Source: Panopea generosa (Eukaryota; Mollusca; Bivalvia; Adapedonta; Hiatellidae). Taken from it: DNA of 64,000 nucleotides. Under the pieces are notes generated by a model, which ran no database searches, had not been told where the DNA came from, and saw only the letters and a list, made by a program, of their open reading frames with translations. The translations under genes and the position numbers were made by a program. Each line of letters begins with the position of its first letter. The stretch's first letter is position 1. Below, in pieces: positions 1 through 12,377 of this stretch. The DNA lies in assembly GCA_029582155.1 (NCBI GenBank), contig CM055897.1, forward strand, positions 7,838,795 through 7,902,794, given 5' to 3'.

Positions 1-325
1 CAAGACACTAACCTCTGTAATCACAGAGCGCCCATGTGACTATTTCAAGACCATAACCCACTGACTGTGTCAATGCCCTAAACCCTATAATAACAGAGCT
101 CCCCAGTGACTTTTCCTAGACCCTAACCAACTAACTGTTCCAATTTCCTAACCTCTATAATCACACAGCGCCCCTGTGACTGTTTCAAGACCACAACCCA
201 CTGGCTGTCTAAATGCCATAAGCCCTATATTAAAAGAGCGCCCCAGTGACTGTTCCAAGACCCTAACCAACTAACTGTTCCAATTTCCTAACCTCTTTAA
301 TCACAGAGCGCCCTTTTGACTATTC
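1..325. repeat. 70-bp satellite arranged as 140-bp dimers
   Basis: Blocks reading ACCTCTrTAATCACAgAGCG recur at 11, 151 and 291, exactly 140 bp apart. A diverged half-unit (CCCTATAATAACAGAGC) sits midway at about 83 and 223, so the basic unit is 70 bp in alternating A/B types. About 4.6 monomers are visible; the array enters from the left edge and fades near 325. Confidence 0.85.
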
Positions 326-1750
326 AAAGATCCGTTCTAAGTCACATATGCATGATATATCGTTACATGAAGAAAACTAAACCATGAAATAGGACAAACA
401 AAAATACTGCCGAGAATTAACTATGACATACTGTCTATGCTAAAAATAAAACAATTAATATATTATCTGCTTTAATAAAATATGTTTTGTAACTACTAAT
501 ATGTACAAAACATAAAAATATAATATGCTATTGATATAGGCACACCGCGTCATAGTCTGAAATCGCCATAGCCCAATTATATAACAATGTTAAATCATTA
601 ACCTTGAATTTCTCTATTCTGCCTACTTGTTTTGCTATAGAAACCAGGAACATTTTTAATGTTTACAAAGTTTTGGTGCACCTAATCAAATAAGAAAAAT
701 CGTTATAACTGCTGATATTTTACCTGAAAGAAAATCAGTATAAAATGAACTGTTTATAAAATGTAGATGTACTTACTTGTCGAAATTATTACAATTACAC
801 AAAGAAAATACATTAATCACTCGTTATTACCGCATAGTCCTCTAATTATTACACCACAGTTTTTGTTTTTGTGTTGCAATACTTCCGGATAGTCGATCCT
901 GTTAAATAAAATCGTGTTTTCATTTTACGTGTGTGTAAATCAACACAGTTTAAGATTGATTTAATTGTTATACGTTTTCAGTAGGTTTTAAATAAACACA
1001 ACGCGAGACTATAACTATTTCGTGCAAATGCTTTCAATACATGGCAAACTATATACGGCATATATAGTTTTAAAAGTGGAGGTAGACCTCAAAATTAATC
1101 TTGTAAAAACCATCGTTCTTCCGCATATAACTGACAAACGTTCTCGCATAATGTTTCTGGACGACAAGGGGCTCGGATATTTGTTACACCTGTAAGTTTA
1201 TCTTACAGAGAACTTATATGGAAATCGTTTTATTCAAGTTTAAAAATAATTAATATTGATGTAAAATCATGTTTTTATGTACTTATTTTATCAGCCATGT
1301 ACATTTCTACACGTTAATCCGTTCAACTTAATCTATCAACTTTATCGTACATGTGATGACAATTTTATTAACTTATCTGTTCTTTTTTTAAAGCCACTAG
1401 CTTTACAATTAATCCATGCGGCTATCATCAATTCACAACTTGTTACTTAGGGGGTGTTGCCAAGATCAAAAATACCCGCAGAAATGTATTGTTTTTTAAT
1501 TAGTTACTATAGGTCACATGTGCTAGTAAAATGGTAATTTTATTTAAGCGCATTAAAGGTCATAAGCAATGGAATTATGAAAAGTTATTCTGTTGCGTTT
1601 AGTATTTCAATAATACCATTTTGAATATAAGCATCTGTTTCCAAAATCATATTTGAAACAGAAATGTGTTAAATCGATAATCAAAATCATCTTTCATACT
1701 CTTGCTACTTTTACCGCACTGAATTATCACCCTTGATTTTCCTTGAATTG
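326..1750. other. AT-rich non-coding stretch
   Basis: No convincing ORF, tandem repeat or tRNA-like box was seen. It is the upstream region of the THAP exon and may contain its promoter. Confidence 0.5.
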
Positions 1751-1758
1751 TGACGTCA
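1751..1758 (+). promoter_or_regulatory. Palindromic CRE site upstream of the THAP exon
   Basis: A perfect TGACGTCA lies 72 bp before the ATG of the THAP ORF, inside a locally GC-richer patch (1745-1800). This is the consensus for CREB/ATF bZIP factors and its position suits a TATA-less promoter. Only the sequence match is seen; function is inferred. Confidence 0.4.
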
Positions 1759-1830
1759 TCTGCGACAATCGGAACGGGTAGCGTGCAGCCATTTGCAATT
1801 GTTTGTAATTGATTATTCGTTCGGATAAAA

Positions 1831-2160
1831 ATGGTTATTTGTGCCGCTTATGGATGCAGTTCAGGGGTTGGAACTGGAGTAGGACTGTACCAGTTTCCTT
1901 TAAATGATCAGAAACATTTGAAAGTGTGGGTTGATGCGACATTAAGACAAGATAGTGTCAAGTGTACCGAAAAGTTCAAACCAACAAAACATTCAAGATT
2001 GTGCACTTTGCACTTCCGAAACGATCAGTTTGTAAGGGATCCCGCGTTATTAAAGTCACTTGACATTAGCACATCATATTTAAGACTAAAGTGTGATGCA
2101 GTTTCATTCTTGCCACCGAAAAGAAAATGTAATGACGGAAATGTCGGAAGACCGTTGTAG
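1831..2160 (+). CDS. THAP zinc-finger domain exon, probable exon 1 of the THAP/transposase-like gene
   Basis: This 109-residue ORF is almost entirely a THAP domain, a C2CH zinc-coordinating sequence-specific DNA-binding fold. The metal ligands are Cys4, Cys9, Cys58 and His61 (C-x4-C-x48-C-x2-H). The invariant Trp is at 33, and the C-terminal AVPTIF-like box is DAVSFLP at residues 89-95. The ATG directly precedes the VICAAYGC start expected for the fold. THAP genes usually continue after this domain. Here the frame meets TAG at 2158, but GT sites at 2129 and 2143 could be splice donors leading to the exons from 13437. The frame is intact, unlike the downstream exons. It could also be a short stand-alone THAP gene. 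The domain call is firm; linkage to the 13-27 kb exons is inferred from my memory that this transposase-like family carries an N-terminal THAP domain. Confidence 0.88.
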   Translation: MVICAAYGCSSGVGTGVGLYQFPLNDQKHLKVWVDATLRQDSVKCTEKFKPTKHSRLCTLHFRNDQFVRDPALLKSLDISTSYLRLKCDAVSFLPPKRKCNDGNVGRPL

Positions 2161-2620
2161 CGTGATATCCTTCAGACCGTGAGATTCGTCAGACATCCGG
2201 TTTTGACTTACGATTCTCACAGCGCTGGTCGTAAATAATGTCAGTCATGAGAATTGTAAGACAAATTTATATAATATTAATCTAAATAAATTTACAGTTA
2301 ATATTGCATCTAGTTTATTACTTTTTTATACTCTGTCGTTTATAGGAGATATACAATGAATTTTAAGGCAGTTAGACGATTGATAGCTTTTGTTTTATTT
2401 GAATTTCCGATGTGCTTGGGAGACGCAAAATAAAAAAAAGACTCTTTGGAGAGACCTTCATTCAGTATTAAATTAAATGATAATTTAAATTAATTCAAAT
2501 AATAATGAAAATGATAATAAAATGATAATAATAAAAGTAAATGATAATCGAGATAAAATAATGAAAATGACACACTTATTTTCCTTTTTTGGCAGCTGTG
2601 CATTTCAAACATATTGGTAT
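2161..2620. other. AT-rich non-coding stretch
   Basis: Poly-A-rich and TAAT-rich sequence directly downstream of the THAP exon; nothing recognisable. The last 140 bases are dominated by AATGATAA-type runs. Confidence 0.4.
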
Positions 2621-2625
2621 AAGTT

Positions 2626-2649
2626 ACTACTACTACTACTACTACTACA

Positions 2650-2713
<64 letters not shown>

Positions 2714-2752
2714 TTTTACTACTACTACTACTTCTACTACAACTACTGCTGA
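2626..2752. repeat. (ACT)n trinucleotide microsatellite
   Basis: About 35 near-perfect ACT/CTA triplets with a few interruptions (CAA, CTT, TTC). The poly-Leu and poly-Tyr reading frames across it are by-products of the repeat. Confidence 0.95.
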
Positions 2753-3009
2753 TGATGATACTAATAACAATATATAGTCATTTAAATTAAAGTACGATGA
2801 TAATAATGATAATAAAATGAATCTGATAATAATAGAAATGAGAATGTTCTCTTTTCTCATAGTATCCTTATGTAAAATTCTAAGTCCCCTAACTATTAAT
2901 ACTAACTACTTAATACTTATCTTTAAGCCAAATATGAACAAATATGACACCGATTTTTCGGAAAATATTTTTGTAATTTCCAATTTTTACCTTTTTGAGG
3001 ACCCTCTGG

Positions 3010-3550
3010 ACTAAGTCACGGCTAGATTTCTTGAATCTGCCAACCAATAAATGAAGTTATTCTCAGTATAGTGTTTAATATGTAACTATACGCCTTGTTT
3101 TACAGATCTTATGGCTAATTTTTTATATGTCAACCAATAAATGAAGTTATTATCAGTATAGTGTCTAATATGTAACAATAGACCCTGTCTTACAGATCTC
3201 ACGGCTAGATTTCTATATATATGTCAATCAATAAATGAGAATATTCTCAGTATAGTGTCTAGTATTTAACTATAGGCCCTGTCTAATACAGATCTCATGG
3301 CTAGATTTCTATATGTCAACCAATAAATGAAGTTATAATCAGTATAGTGTCTAATATGTAACAATAGACCCTGTCTTACAGATCTCACGGCTAGATTTCT
3401 ATATATATGTCAATCAATAAATGAGGATATTCTCAGTATAGTGTCTAGTATTTAACTATAGGCCCTGTCTTATGCAGATCTCATGGCTAGATTTCTTTAT
3501 GTCAACCAATAAATGAAGATATTCTCAGTATAGTGTCTAATATTTTACTA
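3010..3550. repeat. About 93-bp tandem repeat, alternating sub-types
   Basis: The unit contains CACGGCTAGATTTCT or CATGGCTAGATTTCT, then CAACCAATAAATGAAG, then TCAGTATAGTGTCTA. Starts fall near 3018, 3110, 3199, 3296, 3387 and 3483. The CACGG and CATGG types alternate, giving a dimer of about 188 bp. An inverted partial copy lies at 10285-10413. Confidence 0.9.
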
Positions 3551-3789
3551 AGATAAACATTAAGTTGACAGGAAAGAAACATAAAAATAATGGAGATTAA
3601 GATCATTGAAAAACAAAACTAGTACAATAATCATCCGTCCGGCTCGGTTGTATAGAAAACGTATACATAGCTACTAGTCAAGCCCATACCCTCTCACGGC
3701 AACCAGTATAGCAGGGTGAGTGACCCCAGTAGCGGGGCTCTAAATATCTTAGCTTCAACAGTGTCCTTTTGGATATTTAACTGTTGCCG

Positions 3790-3990
3790 TTTTGAAGCTG
3801 TTGCTGCTGCTGCTATTTTCTATGTTGATGGTGTTGTTGTTGTTATTGTTTGTTGTTTTTTTGTTGTTGTTGTAACTGCTTATGTTGTTGTATCTGTTAT
3901 TGCTTCTGTTACTGTTGTTGCTGTTGTTGTAACTGCTGATGCTGTTGTAGATGTTACCGCTGTTGTTGTTGTTTGTTATTGTTGTAGTTG
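3790..3990. repeat. Imperfect GTT/GCT trinucleotide tract
   Basis: T and G-rich triplet array (TTGTTG, GCTGCT) with interruptions. The Val-rich frame across it has low-complexity composition and is not treated as a gene. Confidence 0.85.
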
Positions 3991-4429
3991 ACGAATGAAA
4001 TTAAATAAAAAATAAATTTTACTTTACGTCGGCACGACATATAAACAGTAAACAAGCCTTTGTTGTCGTTGTTGAATTGGATATTTTATTGTCACATGTG
4101 ATGCGCTTATATTGTATTCACAATAAATGTACATGTATTGCCAATTTGGCTATTTGATTGCGTTCTATTTTGTTACTTATACAGTAAAAAGGTAGAGCAA
4201 AAATGCCGCATGTATCCGACATACCTAAACGCCATTTATAAACATACTCCAATAATAACAAGGAGTAAGTAACCTTGGCGCTAACAATGGGTGTTGTTTT
4301 GTATCACCGATATTGTGTATGCAAGTCATTGCAAACATACCCCCACTGAGACTGGTTTCCCCTGGTAAACGTAAACATATTTGTGAATGCATTGTATTGT
4401 CTTTCAACAGTGCGCCCCACTAAGAATGC

Positions 4430-4610
4430 ATTGTTCTCTATCCTATGAATCCATAAATAGCGAATTGTTAATATGTTTGTTAATATGTTTGTCACCTGGT
4501 TTATTTTCCAAGTTGTATTGTTCTCTATCCTATGAATCTATAAATAGCGAATTGTTAATATGTTTGTTAATATGTTTGTCACCTGGTTTATCTTCCAAGT
4601 TGTTTTCATT
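4430..4610. repeat. Two-copy 87-bp tandem duplication
   Basis: TCTATCCTATGAATC through CACCTGGTTTATyTTCCAAG occurs twice, starting at about 4437 and 4524. The copies differ at only a few sites (CCATAAATAG versus CTATAAATAG), implying a fairly recent duplication. It also contains an inner TTAATATGTTTG doublet. Confidence 0.85.
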
Positions 4611-4734
4611 TTTTGTCAAACGAATTGTGAATATCAATATGTGCGTATCGTTATCATGCGCTGCATGCTCGACAGCTGATCAATCTAATCTCATAGCATT
4701 CATTAGACTCTATATAATTCCTTTGGTTTAAAGA

Positions 4735-5448
4735 CGTTTCTGCGGGTTGTTACTGCGCATCGCTACGCGCATAGTTCCTTTCTGTCTCTTTCAGTTTCGG
4801 GGTCTAATTATGCCGTTTGATTAATTAAAAGTCGAGTCGCATTAGGATATTTACAAAGCGAAGTATTTTCATTTCTAGATGTCAGAAATGTAAATTTTGT
4901 CAAGGAAGCGATCGAAAAGCACGGAAGAGTATATTGTTTTTCATTCTAAACCACCAGAAGTGCTTGTACATAACGAAGTCGAAGAAACAACTACGAAAAT
5001 ATAATCAATACTCGTAATGATAACATTTCGGATAATTCATTTTCGGATATGAATCATTTGTGAATTTGTTCCAAAGCGCTGAATACATAATGAATTTACC
5101 TGAAACGATATTATTCATACCGGGATGGAGACAAGGAAGAATAAGTGTTGAATTTTGACATTTAGCTGACCTAATGCATGTAAAAGTTTGGTATTGAAGG
5201 ACACTATGGAAGACACTTATATGGGTCAATGTTATACATAAACTGTATATGTGGAAGTATAAGAACAGTGGAAACAAACACGACACATCGATTAAAAAGG
5301 AAAAGTCCAATATCATTTGACATCAACACAAAGCAGTTGAGTATAAGGTTAGTTGATGCTTTATCATAACTCACTGATCAATATCGATGTATCACATTTA
5401 AAATGATAACTTACTTTATGATTTCTAGAGATGAACAACTTTAAAAAG
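4735..5448. other. Non-coding stretch, nothing recognised
   Basis: AT-rich sequence without tandem structure or a believable ORF. Confidence 0.4.
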
Positions 5449-5449
5449 T

Positions 5450-5695
5450 GGTTGATAGCTTGAATATTTACATCATTTTCATGCCATCGAGGGCTAACAT
5501 ATGATCACCTAACCACCGTTCCTGGAATTAACCAGTATTTGAGCACACCCCATCTCCGCAAGTAACTGATAGCTTTCCCACTCGAATCAGCGGTGAGAGA
5601 CGATTGATAAAGAGACATAATGCTGTATATCTATCATCCTGAAGACTGTTGCCAGGCGGGGATTCGAACAGTTTTCTTACATTGAGTAAATGTTA
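5450..5695 (-). mobile_element. SINE family A, copy 1 (tRNA-derived)
   Basis: Shares the family A body with at least six other places in the window. Read on +, the shared blocks are TTTACATCATTTTCATGCCA, CTAACCACC, GAATCAGCGGTGAGAGA and the 3' block GGGATTCGAAC at about 5659. On the minus strand that last block reads GTTCGAATCCC, a Pol III B-box, so the element runs right to left. The left edge (TTGATAGCTTGAATATTTA) resembles the AATC-rich tail seen in copies 3 and 6. Confidence 0.75.
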
Positions 5696-5786
5696 ATAAT
5701 AAATTTATACACAGTCACGTTCTGTGTTTCCTGTTGAACAGAAAATTGTTACATGAATTATAAAAATAAGAAACTTTTCAACACAT

Positions 5787-5850
5787 TTCAGGAATGCTAA
5801 ACAGAGGCTCAGGTTACATTCAGGAATGCTAAACAGAGGCTCAGGTTACA
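5787..5850. repeat. 32-bp perfect tandem duplication
   Basis: TTCAGGAATGCTAAACAGAG through GGTTACA occurs twice back to back with no mismatch. Confidence 0.9.
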
Positions 5851-6084
5851 GATTGATTGAGATTTCGGTGCTTTAGATACCTGTAGTGGTTTCATTAACT
5901 ATGAAGAGACCATCAATATCGTGACAAAGACAATGTGTACAGAAACACTAAATGAAAGAGTGACAATCATCAATAGGGGCCAATGGTAATTATTAATGTA
6001 ATTCAACCGTTTCAGCTTATTTCTATTATGGAATACAACAAAATAATCATGAGCACAACAGATAATCTGAGGGGGATCAAACCC

Positions 6085-6270
6085 GTGACTACTTGTTTGC
6101 ACACCCAATATCCATGCAAATAACTGACAACTTTCCCACTTGAATCAGCGATTAAAGATGAATGAACATGAGACACAATGTTGGAATTTGCATATATTTA
6201 AATCATCACAGAGACTGGCCAAGTGGGGATTTGAGCTTGCAACCCCTTGACTGCTTGTTACATAACATAA
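6085..6270 (-). mobile_element. SINE family A, copy 2 (truncated, diverged)
   Basis: Carries the middle and head of family A: CACTTGAATCAGCGATTAAAG, GAGACACAATGTTG, CACAGAGACTGGCCAAGTGG, GGATTTGAGC. The tail half is missing or unrecognisable. On the minus strand GCTCAAATCCCC stands at the B-box position. Confidence 0.65.
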
Positions 6271-6451
6271 CAGTTTCATTCAGTAAAAAATGTCCACATA
6301 CATGCAAGTTTATAACCATAAGATTTTGTTCAATGGTTTGAACATAGATATCAAAACAGGAATTGCTGCTCAGTTATAGCCTTTGAGTTGTCAAACTATA
6401 CCCATTTATTGTGCTGTTTTATTAAAATACATTGTCGTGTTTTTAGCCAGA

Positions 6452-6735
6452 CCAATGAGCTCAGTCAGTAGAGCACGATACTTCTAGCTCAGGGTTGAGA
6501 GTTTGATACCTGAGGCTGGCTAACTAACAGTGCTAACTGTCATTCAGATGGGACTTTAAACTGAGGACTTTTATGATGGTGCTATACACCAAGCAAAAGA
6601 ATCAGGTGAAACATATGATTAGGTTTCTATGATATTTGTTTCCTGCACAATCCCCCACAAACCTATAAAGACTAAACTGTTCACTCTTCTGGGTGCATCA
6701 CCCAAATGGGAAACTGGTGGTGATGTAAATTAAGC
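6452..6735 (+). mobile_element. SINE family C (tRNA-like head)
   Basis: TGAGCTCAGTCAGTAGAGCA at 6467 matches an A-box region. GGTTGAGAGTTTGATACC at 6493 matches a degenerate B-box at tRNA spacing. A body with CACCCAAATGGGAAACTGGTG follows, ending in an A-rich ACAAACAAAC stretch. A free tRNA is unlikely because no acceptor stem can be paired. Confidence 0.6.
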
Positions 6736-7184
6736 TTACATACAAACAAACATTATCATCTATTTCTTTATCTCATATAAGCTTCCTTTAATTTTCAGTG
6801 ATGAAGTCAGCCAAGTAGTACACCAGGACCAGGCCAATTTATTACAATATGTGTTGCCAGAAGAATGGATTGTGACAGGAAATCAGATATTGGGACCATG
6901 TTAAGAAAAAGTATTCGAAAAAACATATGATGTTTTTTCAGAAGACTAGAAAATGCACATATTATGAAAAATTAAGAACAATCACTACAAGTTCACCAGG
7001 CAGTGTTCTAAAATTTGAATGACAATTCAAAGATTAATGTTCGAAGTAGCCCAGTACAGGAATAAAAATTTCAAGTTGATGTAATAATAATGGATGACAG
7101 TGTGACTAATATAGCCAAGATAAATACCAGAAAAAATTACTTAAATGGACTTGTAGATAAAACTCTGAAAATATTATGTTGAGT

Positions 7185-7250
7185 AGCAGGTCACTGGTGA
7201 TCCAACCTTGATAGACAGTACATGATTTTACCACTAGGCCTCTAACATTT
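7185..7250 (-). mobile_element. tRNA-derived SINE remnant
   Basis: On the minus strand the segment reads GAGGCCTAGTGGTAAAATCA, then after a spacer AAGGTTGGATCACC. These are diverged A- and B-boxes at tRNA spacing. Short and weak. Confidence 0.4.
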
Positions 7251-7447
7251 CAAATAATTACAACTATTGATGTTCATCAATTACCCAGTATATATGAAAT
7301 GTATAAAAGCAACATAACAGTAATTACATTATAAATTACATATATTATAATTGCTATTTCGTGCATCATTTAGAAATATGAAAGTTACCTCTGCAATGAA
7401 ACTTCATTTATAAAAATTACAACAGATAATTTTCACAATTTTAATTT

Positions 7448-8345
7448 AGGCCATTTTATGGAAAGGGAAGTTAACATTTAGCACTGTAGCTTAGTAATAA
7501 GCAAGGTGACATGTATTTTTTTATTTTATTTCATGATATTGTTTGTTATTGTGCTTCTTTGTAGAAAGAATGAAACAATTCTCCGCGTTAGAACATTTTT
7601 TTTATTGAATTGGTGTGAAAATGCATCGATTGCGGCCATTTTATGAAAAGGGGAGGTAACATTTAGCATTGTAACTTTGTAACAAGCATGGTGACCTGTT
7701 TTTGGGGGGTTTTTTTCTGATTAAGTTTGTAATAATGCCTCTTTGTAGAAAGAATGAAACAATTCTCTGCATAAGAACTTTTTTTATTATTGAATTAGTG
7801 TCAAAAAGCATCATTTACGGCCATTTTATGAAAAGGGAGGTAACATTTAGCTCTGTAACTCAGTAACAAGCAAGGGGACACATATTTTTTATTTTATTTT
7901 CTGATATAGTTTGTTATGGTGCTGCCTCTTTGTAGAAAGAATGAAACAATTCTCCGCGTTAGAACTTTTTTTTATTTTTAAATTAGTGTAAAAATACATC
8001 TTTAACATCCAATTCTATAATAGTAGAAATTTATGAAAGTTACTGTATGAAATGTGAAACTCAAAATAGCATCATGACTTTTTCTGTTTTAAATACTTTA
8101 TCTTTTATTACATGAGTGACAACAACATATTGTTGAAATATATCACTTTGTTAGTTAATTAAACAAGATTTATAACTTACACCCATTTGCTGTTTTTTCT
8201 TTAAAAAATGTAAAACGGTGTAGTTTAAAAATAGTCATAGCAAAAAAACAAGCATGGAGACCTATTTGTTTTTTTAGTTCTTTAAACTTGTCTTATTTCA
8301 AAGTACTTGTGTGCAAAATTTAAAAAAAATCTCCGCGCTAGAACT
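7448..8345. repeat. About 185-bp tandem repeat, four degenerate units
   Basis: The unit begins GGCCATTTTATG (7448, 7634, 7818), continues GTAACATTTAGC..TGTAACT and TTTGTAGAAAGAATGAAAC, and ends with AATTCTCCGCGTTAGAAC. The fourth unit is strongly diverged but keeps CTCCGCGCTAGAACTT at about 8331. Confidence 0.85.
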
Positions 8346-8867
8346 TACTCGAAGAAACGTCTTCAACGGCTACTAATTATTATCAAGGTGCACTCGTACC
8401 CCGGGTAGTAACGACACACATGTGGCGGTGTGCACTCTTGTAAACAAACCAATGAATATGGCCATGGCACATTATACAGAACTAAATTATTATGTTTACT
8501 ACAATTTGACGTGCCTTACTTAATGACAATGTCATACAAAACTATATGCAATTGAGTGGTTATATCAACCTAAGGTGTCGTTTATTATTTGGTGTTATTC
8601 ACCAATGCATTGACATTGTTTTAATAATACATATAAAAACGCACAGAAACAGTGTTGTTTTAGTATCGATGCGATTCGACTCCACTAATAATATTGTCCG
8701 GTGATCTGTCGCGTATATTAAAATTCAGTTGCATTTTAAATACCAAGCAATATTACCTTGGATAAATTTTTGTTTGTCCGGGCGTATATTAACCCCTGTA
8801 CTACATGTCCCAAAGCTATGTGTGTAAATGATGTGAACATATGTTGCTCTTTTATTTGATTGAATTG

Positions 8868-8930
<63 letters not shown>

Positions 8931-9205
8931 TTTGGTGTCATTTAATGCCATCAATGGCTAACTGACGATCAGTTAACCTAACCACTATTTCTTCGGATCC
9001 TGAGAGGTTAACCAGTACTCGAGCACATCCATCTCCACAAGTAAGTGTTAATTTCCACCACTTGAATCAGCGTTGATGGACGAATGGTAATGAGACTCAA
9101 TGTCGTATATCAAACATAACGGAGACTGTAGCCGTGCTGGGATCTGATAGTGAGACGGTAGTGAGACGCGCTATACCGACCGAGTTAATCGTACCCGGCT
9201 GTGTT
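8868..9205 (-). mobile_element. SINE family A, copy 3, with long (AATC)n tail
   Basis: The most complete family A copy. At its + strand left end is a run of about 14 GATT units (8868-8927), which on the element's own strand is a 3' AATC tail. Then come GGTGTCATTTAATGCCATCA, GATCAGTTAACCTAACCACT, CCAGTACTCGAGCACA, GAATCAGCGTTGATGGACGA, a B-box region near 9140, and the head. Full elements are therefore about 280 bp plus tail. Confidence 0.8.
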
Positions 9206-9589
9206 GTGTTTGGGGTGGCTTTATTGAACTATAAATACTCTCCGTAACACTATCCGGCTGTTTACTACCTGGGGTATATAGGTTAATCGTTCTGATTGTA
9301 TTGTGGTGTATATAATCGGCACTGACAAATACCGAGAAGACTTTCTGGATCTAGATTATAGCCATATATATGTGGGAATATAAAAAAAAACGCTGTTTAT
9401 TATATGGTATTTATTTGTATGGTGAAACTTTCCACATATATTTCTTCCTAGTTCCTTGTCTGATAATATCAATGTATTGTTATACCATCGTCAGCTGTAG
9501 TCATATTACTATATGTTTTAAATGTTTTTACATAGTTTGTTTATTTTTTTACGACTTTGCTGTTGTGTATATTTAACCCGTTTGGTTAA

Positions 9590-9640
9590 GTTTAAAGTTT
9601 AAAGTTTAAAGTTTAAAGTTTAAGTTTAAGTTTAGTTTGA
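9590..9640. repeat. (TTTAAAG)n short tandem repeat
   Basis: Five to six TTTAAAG/TTTAAG units. The motif differs from the animal telomere TTAGGG, so it is an ordinary microsatellite. Confidence 0.9.
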
Positions 9641-10284
9641 ATTTATTTATTTTACTTCGATTGTAACCCGTTTGTTTATCAACGACCTTGCCATGTTGCT
9701 TTATAAATAAGTCTAATATCGATCTAATTACAGATGCTTTAAAACTTCCCTGTCTTTGTTAACAGCTAGACATTGCTACCTGCAATTACTTTTTATATAT
9801 ATATCGATAATCCGTGGGGCGTTTTCGCACACAGTAGCGGGAAATCCCCTAAAGTCCACAATGTGATTCATATTACGATAGAAATTAAGGCCAAGCATAG
9901 ACATTACACGTACACGTGTATGTGCAATTTGAACAATCAGACCTTGAGTGTGCAGCATGATATGACAATAAAGAAGTAATCAGTCGTTATGTATATACAT
10001 GTTTAAAAGAGAAAGTAGGCTAAAATGAAAAAAATGAATGCAATTCTTGTGAAAAAGTTATTTATTGGCCCCGAAAAGTAACGCAAAACTCGGATTTTCC
10101 AAGAAAGCTGATTTTAGAAAATTGATTTGCGCTGTTGGTAGTTTTGTAGCGTATATTATCAGGGGTAAATGCAAAAACTTGAATTAAAGAATATATCTTT
10201 TAGACAAAGTTGTTTATTTTGGGTGCCTAAATAAAAAAACAGCTATGTCTAATATGCAATAGTAGGGCCTGCAAAAATAAAAAT
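9641..10284. other. Non-coding stretch, nothing recognised
   Basis: Short overlapping frames on both strands at 9773-9979 are of random length for this composition. Confidence 0.4.
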
Positions 10285-10413
10285 ATCTTCATTTATTGGT
10301 GGGCAGATTCAAGAAATCTAGCCGTGAGATCTGTAAGCAGGGTCTATAGTTAAATATTAGACACTACACTGAGAATATCTTCATTTATTGGTGGGCAAAT
10401 TCAAGAAATCTAG
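10285..10413 (-). repeat. Inverted partial copy of the 93-bp repeat
   Basis: ATCTTCATTTATTGGTGGGC..AATCTAGCCGTGAGATCTG, then a second ATCTTCATTTATTGGTGGGC. This is the reverse complement of the array at 3010-3550, about 1.4 units, so that repeat is dispersed and not confined to one locus. Confidence 0.85.
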
Positions 10414-12365
10414 CAACACCGCGTATATTGGTGGAAAGGACATGTGAATGCATACAACATTTAGTGTTGATACTAAAGTCTGTACATGAATATCCAGATT
10501 TGTCTGCCATTTATAGTGGGTTGTGATCAAATACAATAATATTCAGCAGCTTTCATTATTTTAAATAATGTCCGTCTGAGCAACATTGGGTGACAAGCTA
10601 CGACTGTTTGGGTATTTATTGTTAAGTTTTCAACTAATTGATATCGTATGTATCGGCCACACAACTTTTTAATGATTCTAACTACTTATTGGCAGTATAT
10701 CAAATTGTTGTTGAGATGGGAATTGTCATAAGCTAACAGTAAAACAAGTTTCTTATATTGTGAATGCCTAATGATGATTTTAAATAATGAATAACGTATG
10801 TATCATTCAATTTCTAACCATAGAACCGTGCTTGAAGCATTGCATTACTCAACCCACAGATCCCTGACGAAGCTATAGCAATTTTTTTTTCAGTTGCAAT
10901 ATGGATTGATACCAATTTAGAACTAGTAAGTGTATCGTTGCCCATAATTCATAAGAACTATACAAGATTATTTTCAATAGTCACGTATGCATTAAGGAAC
11001 TGGCGTCAATTCTTTGACATCGGCTTAACGTTGTACATAAGTTAATATGGTAAAATAATTATCATTGTGTACTATTGGCGCATGTAGTTATCTTTTGAAA
11101 ATTAAGTTTAACTCTTTTAATATACGTTCAACGGTTATGATAGAAGATTACCAGAGATTTATAAACACACGATTAACTTTCGGCATGGAAGTATATAAAC
11201 CCGACATAGATATTATCATTAACTGATGAGCTCCTAAAAGTGTTTTAGGATAAATTGGCAGGAGGTAGGAATGGGTGGCCGTACTGGACAACATTATGTC
11301 GATCTAATAATACACTTACAAAAGATCACTAATGAAAACGGTAGCAGACGATTAAAAAAATATGAAAATAACAGATATTCCAAAGTCGAGGCAATGTCGA
11401 GTAAGACAATGTCATATGTGTGGCTGCATTATTTGCCAAAGGAAATGTTAGTGTACAGGCAGCATTTAGTTTAAACACTATTTTGTTCACAGTAAACTAT
11501 CTTATTATCCGTTTTCTACTTATAAAGTACAAGCAACATTTCTGCTACAGACATAATATTTATTAAACTTTAAAAGCGATGAATATTGTCATTTTTTGTC
11601 AAAACACAAGTATTGGTTTGTCTAATTTGAATACACACTGTTACAGGAAATGTCACTTTCTCGGAACATAGTGCGTATTTTCCTTCCCTGATAAGTATTG
11701 CCTTTTAATTTACCGCGTAGAGCTACCATCCAGTGTTTCTATTTAACTTGAAAGGTGCGCGTCACGTGATAACTGTCAAACACGATTTGAAAGTAATATT
11801 GTATGTAAAAACTGAGTCATTTAAGTGTTAAATGTGCGGTTTTGTGGATTTTTTACGGTATGGACATATATAAAGTTTTTTTTAACAACCGGTAAGAGTT
11901 TTTGCTAATGATATTACATATTTTAATCAATACGAGTGTTATGGTCTCCGCACCCAAATCGTTGTGGAAAATCCACCCATAAAAAAGCGGATGGAGTATG
12001 CACGTAGAGGACGATCAAATAAAAAAATATAAAAATCGTTCGAAGACGTGCTTTGATATGCACTAACGCTCCATTGTGCTGATACCTTATAACATCATAA
12101 TTATGTAGATATTGTACAACCTGAGCAGCTGTGCCAATGGCGGAGATAGACTATTTTAAAAGTTTATTTTAACAATATTTTTTGTTGTCTGTCGATTATC
12201 ACACCGGTAGTGCTAATGATGATGCGCATGCGCACTGACATTTTTCATGGGGCTGAAGGATCTCACGCTACACCGTCGAACGATGCACTGCAGAATAAGA
12301 AGTTGAAACTGAAGGTATTTTTTTTATTTTTTTTTTAAACATACGTATCTAAAACAAACAGCTAT
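10414..12365. other. Non-coding stretch, nothing recognised
   Basis: AT-rich, with several A/T homopolymers. No splice-bounded coding segment, tRNA-like box or tandem repeat stood out. Confidence 0.4.
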
Positions 12366-12377
12366 TTGTTGTTTGTT

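Noticed and set aside
2522-2777. Poly-Leu and poly-Tyr reading frames
   Set aside because: They are translations of the (ACT)n microsatellite in different frames.
3716-3991. 91-codon Val-rich frame
   Set aside because: Derived from a GTT/GCT trinucleotide tract; no start context or conserved pattern.
6781-6904. Possible exon after TTTTCAG reading DEVSQVVHQDQANLLQYV and on to a stop
   Set aside because: Looks coding-like for 34 codons but has no usable donor and no family match; could be chance or a lost exon of the THAP gene.
9590-9640. Interstitial telomere repeat
   Set aside because: The unit is TTTAAAG, not TTAGGG.
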